Source: Lactarius indigo (lineage: Eukaryota; Basidiomycota; Agaricomycetes; Russulales; Russulaceae). From it: a stretch of DNA of 64,000 bases. Location of the stretch: assembly GCA_025766275.1 (NCBI GenBank), contig JAFKAC010000007.1:496001-560000 (forward strand), in the 5' to 3' direction. Below are positions 49,196-59,471 of this stretch, piece by piece. Numbering within the stretch: position 1 is the first letter of the stretch; every line of letters starts with the position of its first letter. The translations under genes were made by a program, and so were the position numbers. Under the pieces are notes generated by a model that saw nothing but the letters and a program-made list of their open reading frames with translations, was not told the origin of the DNA and searched no databases.

Positions 49196-52100
49196 ATGAA
49201 ATCTCTTCTGCGTAAAAAGCCCCCTTCTGACAGTCGTCAAAAGTCTTCCTCGCCTTCGCTCCAAAATGTTGGCCAACCTTCATCGATGGAGACGCCCTTA
49301 TATGCTCGCTTCGCTAGCGTTACGCCTGTCTTACACCCCCAGGAAAAAGGTCGCCCGGTAGTCTCGGGGCCCATGCCTCTTGGCCGACCCAGCCATGCCC
49401 CTCTAGATGCGAATGCAAGTCGGAGGAGAAATGGAGACCCAGCCTTGTTGCGCCATAGACCGAGCAATGGCCGTCAGGAGGTGCCTCCACCGGCGCAGTT
49501 TCCTCCCGGTGCTGTCCCACGCGACCTCCCGCCACTTCCGGACAGGACATATCAGGATGCGCGTGTCGGCCTGGCTGAAGCAATAATACAGCCCAACAAG
49601 GCCCAAGTGGACTGTACGTTGTCCTTTTCCTTTGCCTCTGTACCAAGACGCTTTTGGCTATGTCAACATGCTACTGTTGACTACGAATAACGTGTCGAGA
49701 GCATGCGAACTTCTAGTAAGGCTGCAGAACTTGCTCCCTGGCGTTCGTTCGCTCTCTTGCGTCGTTTCCCCAATGAGGATGTGTTCCCGAGCTGACGCCC
49801 TTCCAACATGTAGCCTTCTCGAATGAGCAGTTGGTTGCTTCCAAACCGCATCGTGCCGCAGAGAACGTCCAATATACCCGCGACGTCCTTCCCCCTCGCC
49901 CCGTCTCCCCTCGATCGACACCTTACTCTCAGAAGGTGGTGTCCGCTACGCTGTACCAGTCTTCGCCATCTTCCTTCCCGTCTGTTTCAAAGCCATACGT
50001 AACAGTGACCGAAACACCTATCGCAGCGCCCGCGTACGGGGGATCACGGCAAACGACCACTCCATCCACGGAAATTCTTTCTCCCACGCGTACATCCTTC
50101 CCTGACACCACGGAGCCTAGTCATGCAGAGGTAAGCCTACCCATTTTTTCGTCATTTCCGCGGTTTCCATGAGCCACGCCTTGATTGAGGGTGTCGCGTA
50201 TTGTGTGCATGTTTCACGTGTCCGGGCCATTCTGTACTGCTAAGTGTGCTCTGGTGTGCCGTTTTCGGGTTTTTTCGGGGTTTCTTTCATCCCCGCTCAC
50301 CCTTACTAATGATCACGAACACGTTCTTGCAGAGTTCAGCCAGGTTTAACGATAATTTATCACCGAGGGCACTTCCCAGGCCCCCAAACCAGGCAAGTTT
50401 CTCTCACAGCAGCATTGTGACGCCTAATGGACATGACGGCACCTGCACCTCAAAATGCTTTTTGCACATTGTTAACGCACTTCTCTCTTAATCACCGCAG
50501 GCGCCACCAGATCTCGAACAATTACGGAGAGCGTCAGCTTCACCTCACCAGGGCGCCGCCTTGGCCCCGACATTCAATGGCCGCATTGATGGCACCGTGC
50601 CTTTCGGACAACATTCTGGACTGTCGTCGGATGGCCCTGGCCAACAAGGCTACCTCGACCGTGGGACACAGCGAACCCTGGTAGAGGATGCTCCACCGCA
50701 CCCGCATGCTAATACGGTGACACCCGCACATCGCGCTAACACTCAGATACGTGGACGTCCGCTTATTTTCGCGACCAGAGATCCCGAGACAGAACCAGGA
50801 CTTGAGCAGATGCGACGTGGGCCGCCTATTCTCACCACCCGAGACCACGAATTTCGTCCTGCCCCTTATGACCGCGGAGCTGCCTATGAAGTCGGGCAGA
50901 AGGTGCAGCAGTCCCAGTCCCAGTCGCAAGCCCTCGAGATGCCTTCTCGGAATGGAGTGACCACTGGCAGCCCAGAACGTAACTCTCAGTTAGCACCGCA
51001 ACGCCCATCCTCGCACTCTCAGACATACGGGCAGGAGCGGGCCTGGGCTTCTCAGGCAGAGTTTTCCTATGAGAACGAACCCCCACCTGCCGCGCACCCT
51101 GCTGTGCGTAGGTTGAGTAAAGCTTCCGCTAGCAGATCGCATGCAGCTCAGCCTGTCCTGGAGGAGCGCAGGACTTCCCCTGCTGAGCATGCGAGGAAGT
51201 CAGGTCATGGGAAGCTTCTGTCCAAGAAATCTTCATCGCCTCATCCGCCGTCAGTGATGAAGCCAGAACCCACGTCAGTAGCCGTGCAATTCTCACCTCA
51301 GCCTCGTCCAGACGCAAATCTACATGTCCCATCTTCATCTCGACCGCTACCTGAACCTGAATCGTCGCTTCCTCCCACACCACCTGAAAAGTCGCCATCG
51401 TATGATTTTCGAAGTGAATGGTCGCGTCACATAGAGTCCCGTTCTCCCCTGCCTCTTGCGTCTACTGATGACGTCGAAATTGAAACACGTCGAGATGTAC
51501 GCAGAAGCTGGGCGGTCTCTGTTCCTGCAGCGGCGGAATTGGAGGAAGACTATCTACCGCAAACGCACGTAGAAAACGCCCAGGTGGATGTCTCGGGCAC
51601 TTCTATACCCGACAGCTTCGCGACACGTGAGCCGCCCAGCCGCCCTTCTAGCTTAATCGATACAGACTCTATCCAAATTCCTGAAGGAGGAGAACAACCA
51701 CAGAATGATTCCCCTAATAATGCCATCGCCTCTTTGCCTCCCCATGCAGATTACCTTAATGAGCCTTTAATCCCCGATAACTCACAGCGTCCTCAGAATC
51801 AATTTCAGTACTCGTTGGCATCCGATGGTACATCATTGGTGGCAAACTCCGCAGCTGATTTGGAGCCCATGGCTCGACCCCGTCCACGGACATTACCCCC
51901 ACCGCCGTCGCCGGAGGAATATTCTCGTGCCCGGGCACGTCGACGCGGTACGTGGTTAGAGAAGACAGTCCCAGCCGACATCACGGAACTTGCGGAGGAA
52001 ACAATACCCAAATTCTATCCTTTGTTAGACCACCTGCAGAACCCAGAATTGTTGACACTGCTCCTAGTGCACCTCTCGTTCTACGAGTGGCTCGTTCTTT

Positions 52101-53604
52101 GGGGCGGCGTAAGTAAAGATATACGACAAGCCCTGGACTCAGACCCAGCACTTTGCGATGTAGCTCTCGAGCGCTACCTTGGCACCGTTGGTTACACCCG
52201 CTGGTCATGGCCTAGCCCCGAACCCATCCGCATCACTCTTGCGGAAATGCACGCGTACATGCGCGGCGTGAGTGTGCCTGTGCACGTCTACTCGCAAACT
52301 GCCTTCTCCATACTCTTCTCACCACCCTTGGAGGAAAACGCTCTACTAGTTCGTGCGATGAAGAAGGAGACACGCGCCTTCAATCGAGTCGTCATTCGCC
52401 TCCGTGCCCAGGCCGAAGCAGACGCAGAACAGGGTGCAGCCATCCGGCGGGGACAGAGCAATGGGCAATCACAGCCACAAAGACAGCACGGGCCGCCCCT
52501 ATCATGGAGCGCCGGTGCAGCTCACGGTCAGAACGGCAAGCACCGCTCAGTGTCGCGGCCGTCGAGCCGTGCCCCATCACCAACGAACTCGGCCTGGTCC
52601 CACGGGGCTGGTTCCCAGTCGCATCTTCCACTAGGAAATACGCCCGCACCCGCGCCGGCTGGATTTAGGTCACCGTTGTTCCGCTTGCGGCGTGCTCCCC
52701 TGCTGCGTGTGTTCGTACCTTCCCCGGAGGGAGACTGGCTGTCGGACACTGGCGTGCTCGAATGTGAGACAGAACTGCGCAAGGCTGGCATCCTGCAGCT
52801 ACTTCGCGTTGGGGATGTTGTCTGGGATACTGCGCTTGGCGATGAGGGCAACACTGGGCGACTTGTGTGGGATGGCCGGTACCTCATTGTGAGCCTTGCC
52901 TTTTCATGTGGTCCCAATCCCTTCTCACATGCGCGTGATAATCGCGGCCGACAGGATCTTGACTTTTCATTCTCACAGATTGGTGACGTACCGCCTTCCC
53001 TGCCGGCGCTTGCACTCCCGCCATCATACTTTCATCGCGTCATCCGGGTAGCTGGCGATCGTAACCCCATCGCTCATCTTGATATTCGATTTTGGGGTGA
53101 GGAGATCATCGCCAATTTGCAATTATTGCAGGATCGCGTGCGGACAGAAACGTGAGCTTTACCGCATCTAGTGCGTTTTGGTACCCCCACCGACCGCGAT
53201 CGTATTACAGCCCGCAAGGCGCCTATCACACCGTCGTACGATGGGTCCATCGCTCTTCGTTCACGATCCGCCCACCCCCAGGTGGCGCTCCTATGATCAT
53301 ACTCCCTAACAGAGAACGGCGTATCGTAGACCCTGGCTGGCGTGGAACGGTCGTCGTAGAAGCCGAGGGGACGAACGAAGGCCTTGCTGATCTTCGTGCT
53401 CGTTGTCGAGGAGTGTTCCAACCTAGAGCAGGTGATGTTGCCCCCCCACCTGGTGAGAGGGAGAGAATGGTATGGCGCGTACTTCGTGAGCGCAGGTGAG
53501 TATTGGATCGGTAAATACTGGCCATCTACTAAAGGCGTCTTCTTAGCCGTCCGGGGGAGATATGGATACGAGCGGTGAGTTTTAAGGAGAGACTAATTCC
53601 ATAA
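49196..53604 (+). CDS. Very large Ser/Pro-rich protein of unknown function, with one apparent frameshift
   Basis: I do not recognise this protein. Exons 49196-49606, 49700-50130, 50333-50392, 50501-52888, 52955-53151, 53211-53495 and 53547-53604 give about 1276 codons. The first 800 residues are disordered, Ser/Pro/Gln-rich. A folded part follows at roughly residues 790-900 with IPKFYPLLDHLQNPELLTLL, LSFYEWLVLWGGVSKDIRQA and ERYLGTVGYTRWSW. A C-terminal block includes LLRVFVPSPEGDWLSD, LRKAGILQLLRVGDVVWDTA, SYFHRVIRV and GEIWIRAVS. The last three introns join perfectly. Exon 2 lacks one base in the C-run at 49786-49788. The intron 50393-50500 uses a GC donor. The first donor is weak and less certain than the rest. 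It may be a basidiomycete-specific scaffold or regulator, by composition only. Confidence 0.78.
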
Positions 53605-54003
53605 GTATTGTAGTATCGGCTGGCCCGGACACACGTTGGCCATTGTTGTTGTTTGTTGAAGCTACGTTTGTTGTGCAGGTACCTTCTCTGTGTCCGATTC
53701 ATGTACTAGATTAACAGAGGGACTTCCAATTGCACTTGATGGCATTTCACGTGAGCCATAATGCATGATACGATGCCCATGACCAACTCCTACCCGGTTA
53801 TGTCCAAGTCTTTACGCATACAGATATTGCCTCGCTCAACTCGGAGAATAAGTCCGATCCGCCCCGTCCATATTGTTGCTCGAGAAAACATAGCTTCCCC
53901 ATCACAGCGCCTAAGAAATCATGACTTCCTTTCCTCCCACATGAGAATGGCATATATATCAACACCTCTCCATCGTGCCTTGACACTCACCGGTTCTTTC
54001 ACC
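53605..54003. other. Intergenic stretch ending in the first SDR promoter copy
   Basis: About 0.4 kb after the large orphan gene. The part from 53770 onward shares short blocks with the sequence upstream of the SDR copies at 54618 and 57533, so it is the upstream part of the first duplicated unit. Confidence 0.55.
53951..53973 (+). promoter_or_regulatory. Duplicated SDR core promoter, copy 1
   Basis: A TATATA box directly followed by TCAACACCTCTCCA, about 30-50 bp before the start codon of the truncated SDR at 54004. The same block recurs before the two full copies. Here the out-of-frame ATG found in the other copies is absent. Confidence 0.7.
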
Positions 54004-54201
54004 ATGGCCCTCGCAACGACTAAAGTGGCCCTCATCACCGGCGCAGCACGTGGAATCGGCCGTGCGATTGCCCTCTGCCTTGTCGACGACAGTCTAGATG
54101 TTGCAGTCATGGACAAATCAAGCAGCCCTGAATTGGACGGACTCGTAAGAGAGATAGAAAACAAGGGGCGGCGCTCGCTTGCCGTCCGAGGCGCTGTGTG
54201 A
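54004..54201 (+). pseudogene. Truncated short-chain dehydrogenase, 5' part only
   Basis: First unit of the SDR array. It encodes the dinucleotide-binding start KVALITGAARGIGRAIAL, with TGxxxGIG intact, and continues in step with the full copies through SSSPELDGLVREIENKGRRS. After LAV it diverges to RGAV and stops at 54199-54201, within what is exon 1 of its relatives. No later SDR exon is found before the next copy begins at 54618. It has its own copy of the TATA promoter. The missing NAG and YxxxK parts mean it cannot be an active dehydrogenase. It most likely arose by an incomplete tandem duplication. Confidence 0.85.
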
Positions 54202-54568
54202 ACGAAAATTCGGACTAACATACTGTACATCTACTGTTACTCCAACTTTATATCTCACTTGATAATTTTCAAGCCCATTTTGCTTACTTAAGGGAGCGAG
54301 TGACATGTATGGCAAGTGGAGGACGCTCTCTAGTGGAATCGGAATCAACCCCCCCATATGCCGAAGCATGTTTTCACATTTACTGTTTTTCCTATACCAC
54401 ACCCCCATGATCAGCTCCTAGCTGATTTTTTCCATACCCTTTGTCACTCATATTGTGAAGAGATAGAAAAGAGAATGGATAAGTTGGTCTGACCCGTCCA
54501 CACAGAGCGCCTCGGGAAAGGTCCTCGGGTCCTCCATGATCTTCTCTGTTACGTGGACGTGGCAACGG

Positions 54569-54590
54569 TATATATATCAACACCTCTCCA
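54569..54590 (+). promoter_or_regulatory. Duplicated SDR core promoter, copy 2
   Basis: TATATATA followed by TCAACACCTCTCCA, about 28-50 bp before the start codon at 54618. An extra ATG at 54593 lies in another frame between the box and the true start. Confidence 0.75.
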
Positions 54591-54617
54591 CCATGTCTTG
54601 CACTCCCTTCTCTCACC

Positions 54618-55916
54618 ATGGCCCTCGCGATGACCAAAGTAGCCCTCGTCACTGGTGCAGCACGTGGAATCGGCCGTGCGATTGCCCTCCGCCTTGCCGA
54701 CGATGGTCTAGATGTCGCAGTCAACGACAGATTAAGAAGTCCTGAACTGGACGAGCTTGTGCGAGAGATAGAAAGAAAGGGGCGGCGCTCGCTTGCTGTC
54801 CCTGCGGACGTCTCTCTGGAATCAGAAGTGGAGAAGGGCATTCAGAAAGTCGCGCACGACCTAGGAAGCCTTGACGTGGTATTTATGCTTCAGAACAGGC
54901 GCTTGCGATCATTCTAGTCCTCACACAGTCTTTCATTCTAGATGGTGGCGAATGCGGGAGTAGTCAGTTTTGAGTCGCTCCTGAATAGTAAGTCGAGAAA
55001 GAAGCCTTTACCTAGACCGGTGTGCTAAAGGGTGACGAAGCTACCGTTGAGAGCTATGACCGTGTGATGGCGGTCAACGCTCGTGGAACAATGTTATGTT
55101 ACAAGCACGCCGCGAAGCAAATGATTGCTCAGGGCCGTGGCGGACGTATCATCGGTATCTTCCCACTTCTTCCCCCCTTTGTTAAAAATTGCACTGACAA
55201 GTATTTTCAGGGGCTTGTTCTCGAGCAGGAAAACAGGGTCATCACTTCCCTGTGCGTTGTACTGCTACGAGGCTCACCTTGCACGAATAGGCATGCACGT
55301 CGATTCGGCGTATAGCGCGAGCAAGTTTGCTATTCGCGGTCTCACACAAGCTGCTGGTACGTCCTTTACTTGAATAAATGCACCACCGTATCCATCAGCT
55401 GACCAGTAATTTTATAGCTGGTGAGTTTGGCAAGTATGGCATCACTGTCAATGCGTATGCTCCCGGTGCAATTAAGACTGTCTTGGGTCGGTTCCTTTAC
55501 TTGAATGCCTCTCATCCACGTATAAAAAATATTGCCTTTCAACAGTCGACCAGTTCAAAACCCATTTCGGCCCGGATGTGCTCTCTGCTGTGAGTGTTCT
55601 TTGAAACTGCGCAATAGGGTTAATCCAAGAGGTGTCCTTAGTTGGTTACGAGCTCAGCGGTTAATCGTATAGGAACCCCGGAGGAAATAGCTGGTCTCGT
55701 ATCTTACCTCGTCTCTGACGTTTCTGGCTTCATTACGGGTACGTAGGCAGGTATTTTGTTACATTTCTCCTGTTAACCTTACTCTGTTATTTTCTTCTGC
55801 GAAGGTCAAAGTGTACGATCCGTTTTTCTCATAGCCTTGCTCATACCGATGCTTATCATTACCCTTATCTGACATCATAACAGATCTCCATAAACGGCGG
55901 TTCCTATTTCGACTAA
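54618..55916 (+). CDS. Short-chain dehydrogenase/reductase, array copy 2 (diacetyl/acetoin-reductase-like)
   Basis: NAD(P)-dependent SDR of the classical type, most like fungal diacetyl/acetoin or 3-oxoacyl reductases; substrate not established. Exons 54618-54878, 54942-54987, 55041-55154, 55211-55237, 55291-55356, 55418-55486, 55546-55589, 55642-55738, 55805-55812 and 55884-55916 give 254 codons. Cofactor site TGAARGIG; Asp after the second strand (VNDR); MVANAG; catalytic Ser in GACSRAGKQ, Tyr and Lys in SAYSASKFAIRG; NAYAPGAIKT; closing TGQSISINGGSYFD. Exon 9 is only 8 nt and is required to keep Gly-Gln-Ser and the frame. Exon lengths equal those of copy 3 one by one, so the two are recent tandem duplicates. 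The gene looks intact. Confidence 0.9.
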
Positions 55917-56051
55917 ACGCAGTAAAAGGGTGGGGGGAGGGGGGGGGTGAGGGGATCTGCATCCACTGGTGCACTCGACAACCTGAAGCTGTAATCCATG
56001 ATAGGAGCAGGATTATGAGCACACTTGAACAATGAATGTGCCAGTGGACGG

Positions 56052-56068
56052 CCCTTTTAATGAAGGCT
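56052..56068 (+). repeat. 17-bp direct repeat, left copy
   Basis: CCCTTTTAATGAAGGCT occurs here and again at 56991-57007, in the same orientation, about 0.94 kb apart. The left copy runs straight into a long T-run. Confidence 0.8.
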
Positions 56069-56990
56069 TTTTTTTTTTTTTTTTTTGGAAAGCGTTCTAA
56101 ATTCGGAGAGCACATACTATCTATAGTAGGTGATTTCCGTAATTAGGTGTTAGGCAGCAGGAGATTGTAGGTATCAGCCCTGCCTAACTCGCGAAAGCCG
56201 GGCCGCAGCCCAGAGTGAGGGAAAATACAAATTAAAGTACACCCCTGGTGTAGGGGTAGTGTGGGACTCAGTACACGTTGTCGTCGCCATTGGTCGGTCC
56301 GGTGTGCACTCCTACCCACTAAAACCTCAGTCATACGTCCACCTATCCAGCAGACTAGAGGACTTCTTCGGTGCTTCTTCCCAGATTGCCTCCACAATCT
56401 GAGGAACAAAACGCTTTATTTTGTCGCTGTTATAATCAGAACAAACAATAGATTTAAAAGGTTTATAGATAGATGTGGAGGACGTTATTATTTAAAATCT
56501 TCCCGGGTTACCTCCATGAGCCGGGGTGACGCGTCTATTTGGTTTCTATTTGGCTGAGTTATAGTTGTATTTGGTGGTGGTGACCAGGGGGTCAGAGATG
56601 GAAAACCCGGGTCACAGCGCGCTCTGATTTCCCTCGGGCGAGCAGCGCTCCTACCAAATCAGACATGTGGCTTATCTCATCGTTTGCTAGCAGTTTTGGT
56701 ATTTGTTTTTATTGTGGTTGTGTTTGGTGACTGTTGCGTGGGGTTCAGTGCACAGTTCAACTGTGGCATTGAGTGTTCGACGTTCGACACTCGGCATTCA
56801 GTATTCAGTCCTCGAGCCTCAGAACTCAATGGGTGAACAATAGTGGTAGTAGCATTTAGTACTCAGTAGGTACACCTGGTAGGGCATCTCTAATACGAGT
56901 GGGTTTCGTTGGTTGTTTTGAGCGTGTGGGGTCATCCTAGCCCAGGTGTGGGAAAAAACCGCCCATGGTGGTGGTTGCGGTTCAAGGAGC

Positions 56991-57007
56991 CCCTTTTAAT
57001 GAAGGCT
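56991..57007 (+). repeat. 17-bp direct repeat, right copy
   Basis: Identical to 56052-56068. The right copy is followed by GAC and a shorter T-run, so similarity may extend weakly further. Confidence 0.8.
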
Positions 57008-57482
57008 GACTTTTTTGAGCGCGTCTTAAGTTACATAATCATATGACCCCATGTGGTACTGTACCACCGTGCATTGTCACACCTCCCCATTCCGCTTCCA
57101 AGTGTACCGGGGCGCAAGGTCGAAGCCGACTTGATGCTGGCATTCAGGTGGCAGACATGCACACCTGAGGTGAATAGCTTGAGGGAAACTAAACTGTGAT
57201 GTTTTATTCTGTTCAGTAAATGAAGCTTAATGAAGCTTTCCAGAGTATGCAAAATTGTAATGTTTCGTCCCCAGATGTGCACTGTTTTTCCTGTCTCTAT
57301 GAAAACCCGTTCGATACACCCCCATGACTGGCTCTTAGCCGTTAATGTCCAAGATGCTTCCAGGAAAAAGAATGCCTCACCTGGAAGGAATTTCGCCCAC
57401 AAAGCATCTTTTGATTTGGGAAAACTCATCGGTCTCTCGAAGATCTTCTTTATTACGTCTTGGGCGTGGTCACAAGGACAGT

Positions 57483-57504
57483 ATTTATATATCAACACCT
57501 CTCC
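57483..57504 (+). promoter_or_regulatory. Duplicated SDR core promoter, copy 3
   Basis: TATTTATATA followed by TCAACACCTCTCCA, about 29-50 bp before the start codon at 57533, with the same extra ATG (57508) exactly 25 nt before the start as in copy 2. Confidence 0.75.
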
Positions 57505-57532
57505 ACCATGTCTTGCACTCCCCTCTCTCACC

Positions 57533-58810
57533 ATGACCCTCGCAATGACTAAAGTAGCCCTCATCACTGGCGCAGCACGTGGAATCGGCCGCGCGATAGC
57601 CCTCCGCCTTGCCGACGATGGCCTAGATGTCGCAGTCAACGACAGATCAAGCAGTCCAGAATTGGATGGGCTTGTACGAGAGATAAAAGCAAAGGGTCGG
57701 CGCTCGCTTGCTGTCCCTGCGGACGTCTCTTTGGAACTAGAAGTGGAGAAAGGCGTTCGGAAAGTCGTGCAGGACCTAGGAAGCCTTGATGTAGTAAGTC
57801 CTTTAGAGCTGGCGCTGGGGACCATCCTAGTCCTCACGGTCTTTGTTTTTCATACCAGATGGTGGCGAATGCGGGAATAGTCATGTTCGAACCGCTTCTG
57901 GACAGTGAGTTGAGAAGAAGACTTTACTGAGATTGGTCCACTAAGGGGTGACGAAGCTACCGTCGAGAACTTTGACCGCCTGATGGCGATCAACGCTCGT
58001 GGAATAATGTTGTGTTACAAGCACGCTGCGAAGCAAATGATTGCTCAGGCTCGCGGTGGACGTATTATAGGTGCCTTCCTGCCTGGTCCCCCCGCCTTTT
58101 TGCACTGACGAGTATTTTCAGGGGCTTGTTCGCTAGCAGGAAAACAGGGTCATATATTCCCTTTGTGTTGTGCCGTGACGACGCTCACTTTACCCGAACA
58201 GCCCAGGTGGCCGACCCGGCATATAGCGCAAGCAAGTTTGCTGTGCGCGGTCTCACACAAGCTGCTGGCAAGCCCTTGTTAATCGCCGCAGCAGTCATCA
58301 GCTGACGGGTGACACTCATAGCTGGTGAACTTGGCAAATACGGTATCACTGTCAATGCGTACGCTCCCGGCGTAGTGGAGACTCCCATGGGTCCGTTCTT
58401 TAAATGCTTCGTGCCCACATAAAAAACGTTTCTTTCAACAGCTGCCGAGACGAAGGCCCGTTTTGGCCCTGATGCGCTTTCTGGTGTGAGTGCTCTCTGG
58501 AACTGCGCGAAAGGCTTGATCCGATGAGGGTTCTTAGTGGATAAAGAGCTCGGTGGTTAAACGCTTAGGAACCCCAGAGGAAATAGCCGGTCTCGTGTCT
58601 TACCTTGCCTCTGACGGCTCTGGCTTTGTCACAGGTACGTGGGGGGGCATTTTACTACGTGCACCCTCACCTGTTAATGTTTTATTCCCTTACTGCCTCA
58701 CCGCCTGCGAAGGCCAAAGTGTGCGCTCAGTTTCACTCAGGTTCATACCGATGCTTATCACGACTCTCATCCAACAGATCTCCATAAACGGCGGTTCCTT
58801 TTTCGACTAA
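57533..58810 (+). CDS. Short-chain dehydrogenase/reductase, array copy 3 (diacetyl/acetoin-reductase-like)
   Basis: Tandem duplicate of the SDR at 54618, with the same ten exon lengths and 254 codons. Exons 57533-57793, 57859-57904, 57957-58070, 58122-58148, 58202-58267, 58322-58390, 58442-58485, 58538-58634, 58713-58720 and 58778-58810. Motifs: TGAARGIG, MVANAGIV, GACSLAGKQ, AYSASKFAVRG, NAYAPGVVETPM, TGQSISINGGSFFD. Compared with copy 2, substitutions cluster in the middle and C-terminal exons (for example ETPMAAETKARFGPDALSG). Intron 5 (58268-58321) has a GC donor where copy 2 has GT. An 8-nt exon (58713-58720) is kept. The gene looks intact, with catalytic Ser, Tyr and Lys present. Substrate not established. 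Confidence 0.9.
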
Positions 58811-59471
58811 ATGGAAAGGCGAAGGCTATAGAACTCGACGTCGAGAATATTCAGTCGTTGCGGAGGCGAGAAGCAGAGCAATGAAAAGTATGAAAGATGT
58901 AAGATAGCAGGGAAGAAGGTTATAGTGGCAAGAGGAGCCGGTCATCTGATTAGTAGACGGTAGGTTTGGAATTCATGTGAAGTCGAGTGACGTAGATTAC
59001 TCGTGAGGTAGGGCGAGACAGCTCAGGCCTAGTCATTTCTGGAGTCTCCAGATCGTCTGACAGGTCTGACGAAGAACTAGCTAGGCGAGGCCAGTAACTT
59101 GAAGATTCAATCAATCATGGTCGGCCACCACGCATCAGGACCGCGCCGGCACCAATTATAGAGTCACCATGGAAGGCATACCCATCCACGGGTCCTTGCC
59201 AGTGGACTACGTCTAAAACCCGTTCGACGACCGACACTCCGGAGCTTGCGGGCATTAAAGGTGACACGTGATAAAGAGAACGCGCACTTGTCAACACCAG
59301 GTTTCTCAACTCTACTCCGGTTGGCGTTCTCTAGTGTATTTGCGCACAAAAGAAATAGAATGTTACACGGCTGATGCACCCAACAAGTGGTGCACTGACA
59401 CGTCAATAGGCCCGTCGCACTTGCCGCTCACCCTCCACCCTCCTAATTCGCTGTTTCCTCATCTGGAATTT
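58811..59471. other. Intergenic stretch
   Basis: About 0.66 kb between the convergent ends of SDR copy 3 and SDH2. No coding sequence is supported. Confidence 0.55.

Larger units (their letters stand above)
55917..57532. other. Spacer between two SDR copies
   Basis: About 1.6 kb with no gene. It contains a run of 19 T at 56068-56086 and a 17-bp direct repeat bracketing most of the spacer. From about 57250 it shares blocks with the region upstream of copy 2, so that part belongs to the duplicated unit. Confidence 0.55.

Noticed and set aside
52889..52954. Reading the large orphan through this 66-bp segment
   Set aside because: It is in frame, but begins GTGAGC and ends GACAG, and removal joins RYLI to DLDFSF smoothly.
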